From NCBI RefSeq assembly GCF_030542105.1, contig NZ_JAUOFB010000007.1:1-64000 (forward strand): 64,000 nucleotides of DNA. The letters are read 5' to 3'. Made by a program: the position numbers and the translations under genes. Below the pieces are notes generated by a model. That model ran no database searches, was not told the DNA's origin, and saw only the letters and a list, made by a program, of their open reading frames with translations. Origin of the DNA: Hymenobacter sp. BT730. Lineage in GTDB: Bacteria > Bacteroidota > Bacteroidia > Cytophagales > Hymenobacteraceae. Shown here piece by piece: positions 8,689-17,349 of this stretch (positions are counted from its first letter, which is position 1; each line of letters starts with the position of its first letter).

Positions 8689-8847
8689 TTAGCGCTTATG
8701 ACGGCCTTCGTCGGATACGCTGATGCGCTTGCGGCCTTTGGCACGACGGGCGGCCAGCACACGGCGGCCATTGGCGGTTTCCATGCGCGAGCGGAAACCG
8801 TGCTTATTGCGGCGCTTGCGCTGCGAAGGCTGAAAAGTACGTTTCAT
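8689..8847 (-). CDS. rpmH: 50S ribosomal protein bL34
   Basis: A 52-residue, highly basic protein of the large ribosomal subunit. It starts [19 protein letters not shown] and continues with [20 protein letters not shown], the conserved bL34 sequence, ending in a short Bacteroidota-type tail (EGRHKR). ATG is the complement of 8845-8847 and the TAA stop the complement of 8689-8691. It is the first gene of the rpmH-rnpA pair and has a well-formed promoter at 8883-8913. Confidence 0.96.
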   Translation of the reverse strand: MKRTFQPSQRKRRNKHGFRSRMETANGRRVLAARRAKGRKRISVSDEGRHKR

Positions 8848-8882
8848 GATATGTGAAGTGACTCAGTAACAGGTAAGGCCGG

Positions 8883-8913
8883 CAAAGGTACGCCCTTGTT
8901 TTGAAAATGGCAA
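8883..8913 (-). promoter_or_regulatory. promoter of rpmH-rnpA
   Basis: On the minus strand, TTG (complement of 8911-8913), a 20-base spacer, and TACCTTTG (complement of 8883-8890). This fits the Bacteroidota -33/-7 consensus. About 35 bases separate it from the rpmH ATG. Confidence 0.75.
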
Positions 8914-9044
8914 CGCTTCTGGCGGCTTTTTGCAGCAATAGCGCAAACAAGTTCCCGCAGCACCCCGGGAAAGTCCCTCACAAAAGTACCACTATCTGCC
9001 GGGCAAACCCGTAAGAAAGCCCGCGTTTATCAGCCGGATAGGCG

Positions 9045-9052
9045 TACCTTTA
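9045..9052 (+). promoter_or_regulatory. possible -7 element of the M61 peptidase gene
   Basis: TACCTTTA, one mismatch from TAnnTTTG, 35 bases before the ATG at 9088. No clear -33 TTG at the standard spacing was seen. Confidence 0.35.
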
Positions 9053-9087
9053 CTCCTGATTTTCTGCCCTGCCGCCCCCGCGCTTAC

Positions 9088-10824
9088 ATGATTCACTATT
9101 ACGTTTCGTTTGAGAACCCGCTCACGTTCTACGCGCAGGTTCAGATAACCTTTGAAGTACCCACTACGGCCTCTGGCGCGCTGGAATTGCAATTACCCGC
9201 CTGGCGGCCGGGCCGCTACGAGCTGCAGAATTTCGCCCAGAAAATACAACGGGTGGTGGTAGAAGATGCCGCTTCCAGTGAGGCCCTCCCCTACCGCAAG
9301 CTCACCAAAGACCGGTGGGAAGTACGCGGCGCGGCTGGCCGCACCGTGCGGGTTCGCTACAATTTCTACGCCCACCAAATGGATGCCGGTGGCTCTTGGC
9401 TGGATGAAACCCAGCTCTACCTGAACGGCGTACAGTGTTTTATGTATGTAGAAGGCCGGCAGGAGGAAACCTGTCAGTTGACGCTGGCCCTGCCTACGGG
9501 CTGGCAAATTGCCTGCGGCCTCCCGCAAAGCGGCCCCAACACGCTCCAAGCCCGCAGCTTCGACCATTTAGTGGACTCCCCCTTGATTGCCAGCCCTACG
9601 CTGGTGCATCAAACCTACCAGGTGCAGGGCATTCCCTTCTACGTTTGGATTCAGGGCGAATGCACGCCTGACTGGTCCCGCATTCTGCAGGACTTTGCCG
9701 CTTTCACCGAAGAGCAGCTAACCCTATTCGGGGGCTTTCCGGTGTCAGACTATCATTTCCTGAATGAGATTCTTGCTTATAAGCACTACCACGGCGTAGA
9801 GCACGGCAATTCCACCGTTATTACGCTGGGCCCCGCTGAGTTGCTGATGACGGAAGGGCTGTACAAGGAGTTTCTGGGCGTGAGCTGCCACGAGCTGTTC
9901 CATACCTGGAATATCAAGAGCATCCGGCCCGCCGAGATGCTGCCGTACGACTACGCCCGGGAGAATTACTTCCGCACCTGCTACATAGCTGAGGGCATTA
10001 CCACCTACTACGGCGAGTATCTGCTGGCCCGCAGCGGCGTGCGCACCGTGGAGCAGTACTTCCAGGAGCTGAACACGGTGCTGCGCAAGCATTACGATGA
10101 TTACGGCCGCTACAACCTTTCCCTGGCCGATGCCAGCATGGACCTTTGGCTGGATGGCTACAAGCCCGGCGTGCCGGACCGCAAAGTATCCGTGTACCAC
10201 AAAGGGGCTTTAGTGGCCATGCTGCTCGACCTCACTATCCGGAACCTCTCCCAGCACCAGCGCAGCCTGGATGACGTGATGCGCCGCCTGTGGCAGGAGT
10301 TTGGCCAGACAGGCATTGGCTACACCGAGCAGGACTACATGCGCCTGGTAACCGAAGTAGCTGGCCAGGATATGCAGGCCTATTTCTCTGACTACGTGTA
10401 TGGAACCGCCGCGCTGGAAGAACCGCTGGCCGAGGCGTTGGCTACCGTAGGCTGTATGCTGTTGATTGAAGAAAACCCCTCGGCTTCCGAAGGCACCTTT
10501 GGCTTCCGGGCAGTAGTGAAAAACGAGCGGACCGAGGTTACTGATATTCTGCCCGGCTCGCCGGCTGCTGCGGCCCTTACAGTAGACGATGAAATTGTAG
10601 CTGTGAATGGCCGCCGCGTAGCTATGAATCTGCAGTCGTTGCTATCCACGGATCATCTGCCCCAGTATGAGGTAACGGTGTTCCGCCAGAACCGGCTGCT
10701 GACAGTTACGCTGCAGGGCAATGCAGCGCAGCGCTATTGGCAGAAAATCACGGTAGAGAAGCTACCGGATGCCACCCCAGCCCAGCAAGCCAGCTTCCGG
10801 CAATGGCTGAAACAAGAATTTTAA
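9088..10824 (+). CDS. M61 family metallopeptidase with C-terminal PDZ domain
   Basis: A 578-residue protein of the M61 glycyl-aminopeptidase family. An N-terminal beta-sandwich (MIHYYVSFENPL to about residue 170) precedes the catalytic domain with H268-E-L-F-H272, the zinc-binding HExxH, and the downstream A-E-G-I-T-T-Y-Y-G-E-Y carrying the third ligand. A PDZ-like domain follows near residues 455-540 (ILPGSPAAAALTVDDEIVAVNG). No signal peptide is visible, so it is probably cytoplasmic. Family members release N-terminal Gly or Ala from peptides; the preference here is not readable. Confidence 0.93.
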   Translation: MIHYYVSFENPLTFYAQVQITFEVPTTASGALELQLPAWRPGRYELQNFAQKIQRVVVEDAASSEALPYRKLTKDRWEVRGAAGRTVRVRYNFYAHQMDAGGSWLDETQLYLNGVQCFMYVEGRQEETCQLTLALPTGWQIACGLPQSGPNTLQARSFDHLVDSPLIASPTLVHQTYQVQGIPFYVWIQGECTPDWSRILQDFAAFTEEQLTLFGGFPVSDYHFLNEILAYKHYHGVEHGNSTVITLGPAELLMTEGLYKEFLGVSCHELFHTWNIKSIRPAEMLPYDYARENYFRTCYIAEGITTYYGEYLLARSGVRTVEQYFQELNTVLRKHYDDYGRYNLSLADASMDLWLDGYKPGVPDRKVSVYHKGALVAMLLDLTIRNLSQHQRSLDDVMRRLWQEFGQTGIGYTEQDYMRLVTEVAGQDMQAYFSDYVYGTAALEEPLAEALATVGCMLLIEENPSASEGTFGFRAVVKNERTEVTDILPGSPAAAALTVDDEIVAVNGRRVAMNLQSLLSTDHLPQYEVTVFRQNRLLTVTLQGNAAQRYWQKITVEKLPDATPAQQASFRQWLKQEF

Positions 10825-10843
10825 GCGCTGTGCTCTCGATAGT

Positions 10844-11644
10844 ATGATGCCATCTGTACGCATCCTTTCGGGGCTGGCACTGAGCATGCTGGCGGCCTGC
10901 TCCCTGCGGGTTCAACCCAAAGAACAGGCTAAACCCCAGCCCAGCGGCACCTCCCTAAAGCGTGCGGAGCCGCGCCCCATCTACCGCTGGGCCCACCTGG
11001 ATACTCTCACGCTGGAAGGTGGCCGGGTGCTTAAGCTGTACCCTGCTCCTGCCTCCGTCTACAACCGTTTGCCTGCGCCGGCGTGGCTGGTTACAACCTC
11101 GGCCGCTGAAGAAGATGCCGAGCTGGATATTTCCCTGGAAGAACAGCGCCGCCTGCGTACCGCAGGCCCTGCAGTACGCCGCGTAGGCCGTAGCTTACTC
11201 CTGCGCACTCGTAGCGGTGCTACTATACGCCTCACTGATAATCCCGCCGAGGACTACGATACCAACATTGCTTTTGAGTACGTAGCCACCCTGCCTAGTA
11301 TCAGCCAATGGCTTATCTCAGTGCATTTGTATGAAGGCGGCTATTACATGCTGGTAAGTCAGCACACGGGCCGCCGCACCAAAGTGTGGAGTCCACCGGT
11401 AATTTCCCCCGATGGGCAGCATTTTGTATGCGGCAACTCCGATGTGCTGGCCCGCTACGAGCCCAGCGGCCTGCAGGTGTGGGAAGTGCAGGGCCAAAAC
11501 CTGCGCCTGCTCTGGCAGCGTCAGACCGAATGGGGCCTTAGTCAGCCCCGCTGGCTTGATAACCGCAGTATCCTCTTCGGTCAGGATTACTTTGATAATG
11601 GCGACGTGGATACCCGCGTGATGCGCTTGGCCGTGGTACCGTAA
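10844..11644 (+). CDS. lipoprotein, unknown
   Basis: A 266-residue protein with a lipoprotein signal: MMPSVRILSGL, hydrophobic core, then L-A-A-C. ATGs at 10844 and 10847 are both possible. The mature part is beta-rich with several Trp residues and PVISPDGQHFVCGNSD, which recalls a WD/beta-propeller-like blade, but I do not assign a family. It follows the M61 gene by 19 bases on the same strand, so the two are probably one transcript ended by the terminator at 11677. Confidence 0.75.
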   Translation: MMPSVRILSGLALSMLAACSLRVQPKEQAKPQPSGTSLKRAEPRPIYRWAHLDTLTLEGGRVLKLYPAPASVYNRLPAPAWLVTTSAAEEDAELDISLEEQRRLRTAGPAVRRVGRSLLLRTRSGATIRLTDNPAEDYDTNIAFEYVATLPSISQWLISVHLYEGGYYMLVSQHTGRRTKVWSPPVISPDGQHFVCGNSDVLARYEPSGLQVWEVQGQNLRLLWQRQTEWGLSQPRWLDNRSILFGQDYFDNGDVDTRVMRLAVVP

Positions 11645-11676
11645 ATCATCAGACCAACTCGGATTTTACCCAAACA

Positions 11677-11712
11677 AAAAAGCCTCTCAGAAATTTTGAG
11701 AGGCTTTTTTGT
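11677..11712 (+). terminator. intrinsic terminator after the M61-lipoprotein pair
   Basis: AAAAGCCTCTCA and TGAGAGGCTTTT arms with a TTTTTT tail, starting 32 bases after the stop codon. It is also T-rich on the minus strand and may serve the convergent gene at 11731. Confidence 0.88.
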
Positions 11713-11730
11713 TCTGTTTTTTAGGGGCAA

Positions 11731-12048
11731 CTAGTGACGAGTGTCGCCACCTTTGCCCACTTTTTTATTACCATCAACGGACATAGGCTTGTTGCCTTGT
11801 GGGTTGCTGCGGGGCTTATTGGCCTGGGTATGGCGCACTTCATTGAAATTGCCGCCGGGCGTATTGCCTTTAATCTGGTTGCCAGCTTCCGTAATCATAT
11901 TCTGATTCAGGTTCTGGGTCTGATTACCTCCACTATTCGAGTGATTCCGGGTTTCTGGATCTACCGGAGCAGCATTAGGCTGCATGCTATCGGGAGCCTG
12001 GGGAGTTTGCTGCTTTTTATCGGAAGGCTTATTCTGCTGATTTTTCAT
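11731..12048 (-). CDS. small disordered Asn/Gln-rich protein
   Basis: About 105 residues from the ATG at 12048. The sequence is low-complexity and hydrophilic, rich in Asn, Gln, Lys and Pro (NQTQNLNQNM, KPRSNPQGNK, KVGKGGDTRH), with no hydrophobic core, signal peptide or known domain. It is therefore expected to be intrinsically disordered and cytoplasmic. A longer frame from 12114 includes an unlikely N-terminus. It converges on the lipoprotein gene with a shared terminator. Function unknown; stress or nucleic-acid association would be guesswork. Confidence 0.6.
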   Translation of the reverse strand: MKNQQNKPSDKKQQTPQAPDSMQPNAAPVDPETRNHSNSGGNQTQNLNQNMITEAGNQIKGNTPGGNFNEVRHTQANKPRSNPQGNKPMSVDGNKKVGKGGDTRH

Positions 12049-12117
12049 GGCGTAGAAAGCTTTGGGTGAAAACTCTACTGTCTTGTACCGCTTTCTGGTC
12101 GCCAGGGTTGTCAAAAG

Positions 12118-12164
12118 AAACGGCCTTCGGCCCCCAGATTACAGGGATAGCCGAAGGCCGTTTT
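12118..12164 (-). terminator. intrinsic terminator after the PfkB kinase gene
   Basis: A 10-base perfect stem, CGGCCTTCGG (12121-12130) with CCGAAGGCCG (12151-12160), and a T-rich tail on the minus strand. Confidence 0.8.
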
Positions 12165-12181
12165 ATAGAAATCAGCGGGGC

Positions 12182-13117
12182 TTAGGCGTTTTGCACGACC
12201 GAAGCAGGAACTACCGCTACCAAATCAGCAAACTGCTGCTCGCGGGCCTCCACTTCTTTATCGGTGAGGTGCAGCAAACGCTCGGTACCAAACTTCTCCA
12301 CGCAGAACGAGGCCATGGCCGAGCCGTGAATCACGGCGCGCTTCATGTTATCGAAGCTGATATCGTCGGTAGCAGCCAAGTGCCCAATAAAGCCGCCTGC
12401 AAAGGTGTCGCCAGCGCCGGTGGGGTCAAACACTTCTTCTAGTGGAAGGGCGGGCGCAAAGAAAATCTTGTTTTTGTGGAAGAGCAGCGCGCCGTGCTCC
12501 CCTTTCTTGATGATGAGATACTTTGGACCCATGGCCATGATTTTGCGGGCCGCCTTCACCAAAGAATACTCGCCGGAAAGCTGGCGGGCTTCTTCATCAT
12601 TGATGCTGAGCACGTCCACCATTTCAATGGTGCTGATGAGTTCTTCCAGAGCCACGTCCATCCAGAAGTTCATGGTATCCATCACAATCAGCTTGGGACG
12701 GTTCACGAGGCGCTGGATCACGAGGCGCTGCACCTGCGGGGCCAGATTACCCAGCATCAGGTATTTGCAGTCCTGGTAAGCATCCGGAATAATGGGGTCG
12801 AAATCGGCTAGTACATTCAGCTCGGTTACCAGCGTCTCGCGCGAGTTCAGATCGTTGGCGTATTTACCCGACCAGAAGAATGACTTCTCGCCTTCCTTGA
12901 TTTGCAGACCTTCGGTATCTACTCCGTGCTTTTCCAGCAGGCTGATATCTGACTGCGGAAAATCGTCGCCAACTACGGCTACCAGTTTCACAGGCTTCAG
13001 CGAGTAGGAAGCCGATAGCGAGATATAGGTAGCGGCACCACCAATAATCTTGTCGGTTTTGCCGAAGGGGGTTTCCAGCGCGTCGAACGCTACGGAGCCG
13101 ATAACAACCAGACTCAT
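12182..13117 (-). CDS. PfkB family carbohydrate/nucleoside kinase
   Basis: About 311 residues from the ATG at 13117, where the conserved N-terminus MSLVVIGSVAFDAL begins. The ribokinase fold is shown by the G-G-A-A-T-Y-I-S-L substrate-lid region near residue 30 and by D-P-T-G-A-G-D-T-F-A-G-G near residue 240, containing the catalytic Asp and anion hole. It phosphorylates a sugar or nucleoside; the exact substrate is not readable, though adenosine-kinase-like proteins of this length are common in Bacteroidota. The frame is open upstream to 13216, across the tRNA-His terminator, which is not translated. Confidence 0.88.
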   Translation of the reverse strand: MSLVVIGSVAFDALETPFGKTDKIIGGAATYISLSASYSLKPVKLVAVVGDDFPQSDISLLEKHGVDTEGLQIKEGEKSFFWSGKYANDLNSRETLVTELNVLADFDPIIPDAYQDCKYLMLGNLAPQVQRLVIQRLVNRPKLIVMDTMNFWMDVALEELISTIEMVDVLSINDEEARQLSGEYSLVKAARKIMAMGPKYLIIKKGEHGALLFHKNKIFFAPALPLEEVFDPTGAGDTFAGGFIGHLAATDDISFDNMKRAVIHGSAMASFCVEKFGTERLLHLTDKEVEAREQQFADLVAVVPASVVQNA

Positions 13118-13179
13118 AAGGAGAGGATCTAAAGTGAGGTCTGCAAAAATGCATTGCCAAGGCAACGCTCTAATCAACA

Positions 13180-13213
13180 AAAAAGTCCCCGGAAATTTCT
13201 CTCCGGGGACTTC
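13180..13213 (-). terminator. intrinsic terminator of tRNA-His
   Basis: AAGTCCCCGG and CCGGGGACTT arms with an 8-10 base loop and T-run on the minus strand, starting a few bases after the tRNA CCA end. Confidence 0.85.
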
Positions 13214-13216
13214 CAT

Positions 13217-13294
<78 letters not shown>

Positions 13295-13312
13295 AGGTAG
13301 GTAATGGAGCGA

Positions 13313-13342
13313 CAAAAGTAACGCCTAAAGGAGAAATTACAA
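13313..13342 (-). promoter_or_regulatory. promoter of tRNA-His
   Basis: On the minus strand, TTG (complement of 13340-13342), a 19-base spacer and TACTTTTG (complement of 13313-13320), matching TAnnTTTG. The element ends 18 bases before the tRNA 5' end. Confidence 0.75.
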
Positions 13343-13429
13343 GCATTTCAGGCAGATTTTTTTCTAGCTCGCTGACCGGAAATACCTAGTAAGCTGACCC
13401 TCTGTGACTCTTTCCGCCGGTATTCCCCG

Positions 13430-13437
13430 TACCTTTG
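13430..13437 (+). promoter_or_regulatory. -7 element of the DEAD-box helicase gene
   Basis: TACCTTTG, an exact match to TAnnTTTG, 24 bases before the ATG at 13462. No good TTG at the -33 position was seen. Confidence 0.5.
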
Positions 13438-13461
13438 CAGATTCAAAAGCATTTTACGATT

Positions 13462-14886
13462 ATGTCTGATTCGCCCCAGCCGGCAGCGTTTGCCGATTTC
13501 AAGCTCAATAAGCAATTGCTCACGGCCGTAGCCGAAGCAGGCTTTGAGCACCCTACGCCCGTGCAGGAGCAAACCATTCCGCTGCTGCTGGCCGGCCACG
13601 ACGTGCTGGGCATTGCTCAGACCGGCACCGGCAAAACCGCAGCCTTCGGCCTGCCGCTACTCATGAAAGTGAAGTATGCACAAGGCATAAATCCCCGGGC
13701 CCTGGTCCTGGCTCCCACCCGCGAGCTGGCTATGCAGCTGGAAAGCCATCTGCAAAAGATGGCCGTGCACACCGACCTGCGCATTTTTGCTATCTACGGC
13801 GGCCTTGGTCCTAAAACTCAGATTGAAACCATTGCCAAGGGCGTAGATATTCTGATTGCCACGCCCGGCCGCCTGATGGAGCTGTATCTGAAGGGCAACT
13901 TGGTACTAAAGGAGATTAAAACTCTAGTGCTGGATGAGGCCGACAAAATGATGGATATGGGCTTTATGCCCCAAATCCGCCGCATTCTGGAGGTAATTCC
14001 GAGCAAGCGCCAGAACGTGCTGTTCTCCGCCACCATGCCGGATAAAGTATCGGTGCTCAGCGAGGAATTCCTGGAATTCCCGGTGCGGGTGGAAGTAACA
14101 CCCGCCGCCACCTCGGCGCAAAATGTAACCCAGTCGCTGTACGAGGTGCCCAACCTGCTGACCAAAATTAACCTACTGGAATACCTGTTTCTGGACTGGG
14201 ACGCCTTCCACCGGGTGATGATTTTCACCCGCACCAAGGAACACGCCGAGAACGTGGCCAGCTTCCTGAAGCGTAAGGCCCACGGCGAGGTGCGCGCCAT
14301 TCACGGCAACAAAGGCCAGAATGTGCGCATTAATGCTATGGAAGCCTTCAAAGCCGGTGAAATCCGCTTTCTGGTAGCTACTGATGTAGCTGCACGCGGC
14401 ATTGACGTCCCTCAGGTAAGCCACGTCATTAACTTCGACGTACCGCTGGTGTATGACGACTACGTGCACCGTATTGGCCGCACAGGCCGCGCCCAGCACA
14501 CTGGCGCCGCCATTACCTTCGCTAACGAAGCCGAAATGCACCATATGGCTCGCATTGAAGAGCTCATCAACCAAAAAATTCCGCTGGTAGCAATGCCGCC
14601 TGAGGTAAAGGTGATGGAAACCCAGTTCGATGAGCAGCAGGGCATGGACCGGGAGATAGATGAGCGCCGCCGCCGGGAGGACCCATCCTTTCAGGGCGCT
14701 TTCCATGAGCGCAAGGAATATGTAAAGCCTGGTGTTACGATTGACAAGCGTACCGGCAAAACCTATAAGGAAGGGCCCAACCGTAGCCAGAAAGGCAACA
14801 AAGCAAACCCTTCTAAAAAGACTGCTTCCAAACCAGCCGTGAAAGCAGCCAAAGCTGCCATGGCCCGGGCCAAGCGCCGGAAGTAA
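13462..14886 (+). CDS. DEAD-box ATP-dependent RNA helicase
   Basis: About 474 residues. All core motifs are present in order: F-ADF upstream aromatic, Q motif (PTPVQEQTIP), motif I AQTGTGKT, PTRELA, TPGR, DEAD, SAT, then ARGIDVPQV and HRIGRTGRA in the second RecA domain. The C-terminal 60 residues are basic and lysine-rich, ending KAAMARAKRRK, typical of RhlE-like helicases that use a disordered RNA-binding tail. It unwinds structured RNA, probably in ribosome assembly or mRNA decay. The ATG at 13462 is chosen over a TTG at 13435. Confidence 0.95.
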   Translation: MSDSPQPAAFADFKLNKQLLTAVAEAGFEHPTPVQEQTIPLLLAGHDVLGIAQTGTGKTAAFGLPLLMKVKYAQGINPRALVLAPTRELAMQLESHLQKMAVHTDLRIFAIYGGLGPKTQIETIAKGVDILIATPGRLMELYLKGNLVLKEIKTLVLDEADKMMDMGFMPQIRRILEVIPSKRQNVLFSATMPDKVSVLSEEFLEFPVRVEVTPAATSAQNVTQSLYEVPNLLTKINLLEYLFLDWDAFHRVMIFTRTKEHAENVASFLKRKAHGEVRAIHGNKGQNVRINAMEAFKAGEIRFLVATDVAARGIDVPQVSHVINFDVPLVYDDYVHRIGRTGRAQHTGAAITFANEAEMHHMARIEELINQKIPLVAMPPEVKVMETQFDEQQGMDREIDERRRREDPSFQGAFHERKEYVKPGVTIDKRTGKTYKEGPNRSQKGNKANPSKKTASKPAVKAAKAAMARAKRRK

Positions 14887-14900
14887 GTCTTAGAAGCATA

Positions 14901-14933
14901 AAAAGCCGCTCCGGATACCCGGAGCGGCTTTTT
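14901..14933 (+). terminator. intrinsic terminator after the helicase gene
   Basis: AAAAGCCGCTCCGG and CCGGAGCGGCTTTT arms around a 4-base loop with a T-run. Symmetric, so it may also end the convergent gene at 14951. Confidence 0.9.
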
Positions 14934-14950
14934 CTATGATAGAGGAATGG

Positions 14951-15403
14951 CTAGTGCTGAAAGATGGGTAGATGGCTGAACCGGACCGCCAGAGTGGTAA
15001 ACAAAAAGCCCCAGAAAACGGCACTCCACAGCATATGCAGCATAATTTTAAAGCGAGGCACATGGAGTTGGGTAGCAATTACGGTACCGCCAATGGGACT
15101 AAACAGAATAGGCGTCAGGAATGCTATACCGCCCATGCCAAAGCGGGAATAAATCATAACGATGCGCCGGGAGCGTTTGGAAAACAACGGCTTACCGTGT
15201 TTAATCCTTTTCCGGCGCTGGTGCAGGGCCCATGCCTTGCCAACGCTTGAAATCAGGATAACGCTGCACATCATACCGGCTACAGTAAGGCCGACAGTAG
15301 CCATATAAGGTACTCCTGAGGCCACCCCAGCTACCGGGCCGCCAAAGAATTTCACCATGCTAAGCAGGAAAACAGAAGCGTATTTTAGAATATGAGGTAC
15401 CAC
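14951..15403 (-). CDS. small integral membrane protein, unknown
   Basis: A 150-residue protein with about four hydrophobic segments and a basic cytoplasmic loop (RRKRIKHGKPLFSKRSRR). The start at 15403 is GTG. The segment GMGGIAFLTPILFSPIGGTVIA resembles the loop-helix part of small DedA/SNARE-associated or small-multidrug-export type proteins, but the match is too weak to name it. It is monocistronic and convergent with the helicase gene. A TAAAAGTA string upstream (near 15452) could be its -7 element read on the minus strand. Confidence 0.65.
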   Translation of the reverse strand: MVPHILKYASVFLLSMVKFFGGPVAGVASGVPYMATVGLTVAGMMCSVILISSVGKAWALHQRRKRIKHGKPLFSKRSRRIVMIYSRFGMGGIAFLTPILFSPIGGTVIATQLHVPRFKIMLHMLWSAVFWGFLFTTLAVRFSHLPIFQH

Positions 15404-15580
15404 AGATGTTTTCGGTGCGGAGAATGGAAGTTGAGAGCTATTCTAGCGTCAACTAAAAGTAACAGGTTGAGTCTGCCAGAATAGTTCCGGCAGATCATCT
15501 CATTGTTGTCTGTGTATGAACAGATGAAGTGGGTATACGGGAGCCGCTCTAGTTAGCGTGCCAGGCAGCTAATTCCTTTG

Positions 15581-16261
15581 CTATAGTTTGCTGCCGTAGG
15601 AAAGGTCGCCGGCATCACCAAGACCGGGAACAATATAAGCCTGTTCGTTCAGTCCTTCATCAATAGCGGCTACCCACAAGGTGGCTTCCGGAATTTCGCG
15701 GGTTACATACGCTACGCCTTCGGGGCTGGCAATAACGGCGGCAATGTGCACCTGGCGGGGTGTACCAAAGCGGAGCATAGCCCGGTAGGTTTGCACCAGA
15801 GACTTGCCGGAGGCCAGCATGGGGTCGGCCAGAATCAGCACCCGCTCATCCAGACTGGGGGCCGTGAGGTAGTCTACCTGCACCTGCACCTGCGAAGTAC
15901 CTTCGATGCGGTAGGCGGCAGCAAAGGCGGAGGGTGACTGATCGAAGTAATTCAGAAAGCCCTGATGGAAGGGAAGCCCGGCCCGCAACACGGTAGCCAG
16001 CACCGGGAAATCATGCAGGTGCATGCTGCTGGACTGACCCAGGGGCGTGCGCACCGTTTTGGTGGTGTAGCTAAGCTGGGAGCTGATACGGTAGGCCATG
16101 ATTTCGCCCAGCCGCTGCAGGTTGCGGCGGAAGCGCAGGGAGTCGCGCTGCACGTCTACATCGCGCAGCTCGGCCAGAAAGTGGTTGGCCACGGAGGGCT
16201 CGGCGCATACGACATGTACACGAGTGAGGTCGGGAGCAGACGTAGGTTTCAGCGCATCCAT
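15581..16261 (-). CDS. upp: uracil phosphoribosyltransferase
   Basis: A 226-residue cytosolic enzyme that makes UMP from uracil and PRPP in pyrimidine salvage. The PRPP-binding loop reads L-I-L-A-D-P-M-L-A-S-G-K-S near residues 140-152, and the uracil-binding C-terminal region includes GLNEQAYIVPGLGDAGDLSYG. VLRAGLPFHQGFL near residue 90 fits the flexible-loop region of Upp. The first 13 bases of the gene overlap the end of the acyltransferase gene, so the two are probably translated from one transcript. Confidence 0.95.
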   Translation of the reverse strand: MDALKPTSAPDLTRVHVVCAEPSVANHFLAELRDVDVQRDSLRFRRNLQRLGEIMAYRISSQLSYTTKTVRTPLGQSSSMHLHDFPVLATVLRAGLPFHQGFLNYFDQSPSAFAAAYRIEGTSQVQVQVDYLTAPSLDERVLILADPMLASGKSLVQTYRAMLRFGTPRQVHIAAVIASPEGVAYVTREIPEATLWVAAIDEGLNEQAYIVPGLGDAGDLSYGSKL

Positions 16262-17196
16262 GAGAGGTACCAGGGTTTTCGGGTTTGGGAAAGGGCCACA
16301 TAGGGCACTGCTGCGGCACCGAAGTTGGCGAAAAATCGGGCAATAGAAGGTATCATGCCGCCTTCAAAATCGAGAAGGAGGCCACGCGTGCCAGCGTGCT
16401 GCTGGATTATGTAGTTGAGCAGCAGTAGGGGTGCCCCCACCTGCCGCCCCATTTCAGAGGACGCCGCAAACAAGTAAATAAGCCGGTGCGGGTGAGTTAC
16501 AAAGGCTGCGCCTGCCAGTAGCTCATTGGTTTTCGGCCCGCGCACTTCCAGCACCTGCCCCATTCCCCGGGTCTGTAATTCGGCCAGCAGCTTTTTTAAC
16601 CGGTCGTAGGCCTGTGGTTTCAGCCCTGCTGCCTGCCCGGCAGCTTCCGTCTGAAAAAGTGTAATCAATGCCTCGGCCGATAACGTTGGGGTTACTACCA
16701 GCGGCGTCTCGTGCTCCTGGTTGCGCCGCAGGCGCCGACGGTAGTCTGCCTCAAACCCGGCCAGCAACGCCGGATAATGGGGAGCCAGGCTTAGCTGGTA
16801 GGTTTGGCGCTGGGTGAGATGAAAGCCGGCAGGGGCACTGGCCAGCTCCAGCCCTGTATGCAGTTGCAGATAGAAGCGGGCAAAGCGGCCGGTTACCAGT
16901 GTGAGATAATCCAGCACGTGGCGGTGACGACTACCAGCTGTAATGAGCAGGCCCAACTGCTGGGTAAAGGGCGGCTGATATACTTCCCTACCCCACGGAC
17001 GGCGCTTTATGGGCAGCGGAAATAAGGATAAATAGACCTCGGTGTTATCTTCAACCTCTACCACGGCATCCCAGCGGCCAGCCGTAGCGGCCAGCCACCA
17101 GGAGTAGGCATACGGCACCGGTTCCGTAGCTGTGGCCACACAGGTATCCCAGGCAGCCAGGTTTAGTTGTGCATGGGGCAGATAGCGGAGCGACAA
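16249..17196 (-). CDS. FemAB/GNAT-like acyltransferase
   Basis: A 315-residue protein resembling the FemAB/BioF2-like acyltransferase fold (two GNAT-like halves): an N-terminal half with VPYAYSWWLAATAG and a C-terminal half with GLKPQAYDRLKKLLAEL and ELLAGAAFVTHPHRLIYLFAAS. The acyl donor and acceptor are unknown; family members add amino acids to peptidoglycan precursors or make acyl-amino acids. The only sensible start is TTG at 17196, since an in-frame TAA lies a few codons upstream and no ATG is near. It overlaps upp by 13 bases. Confidence 0.7.
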   Translation of the reverse strand: MSLRYLPHAQLNLAAWDTCVATATEPVPYAYSWWLAATAGRWDAVVEVEDNTEVYLSLFPLPIKRRPWGREVYQPPFTQQLGLLITAGSRHRHVLDYLTLVTGRFARFYLQLHTGLELASAPAGFHLTQRQTYQLSLAPHYPALLAGFEADYRRRLRRNQEHETPLVVTPTLSAEALITLFQTEAAGQAAGLKPQAYDRLKKLLAELQTRGMGQVLEVRGPKTNELLAGAAFVTHPHRLIYLFAASSEMGRQVGAPLLLLNYIIQQHAGTRGLLLDFEGGMIPSIARFFANFGAAAVPYVALSQTRKPWYLSWMR

Positions 17197-17301
17197 GGGA
17201 TAAAGCAGTTAGGATAGCCCACAAGAGTACGCAATATGCCACACCACGGCCAAGCAAATGGGGTAATCCGGAGAAAAACCAACTCCTTGCGCGTAACTGC
17301 G

Positions 17302-17309
17302 TAGGTTTG
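17302..17309 (+). promoter_or_regulatory. possible -7 element of the RemB/Wzi-like gene
   Basis: TAGGTTTG matches TAnnTTTG, 40 bases before the ATG at 17350, in the divergent region between the acyltransferase and barrel genes. No TTG at ideal spacing. Confidence 0.4.
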
Positions 17310-17349
17310 CGCCACTGGCTGCCGCGTTGGCAGCACTGTCTGCTTTCGT

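Noticed and set aside
8992-9192. Minus-strand 66-residue frame upstream of the M61 gene
   Set aside because: Overlaps the M61 N-terminus and has no recognisable features.
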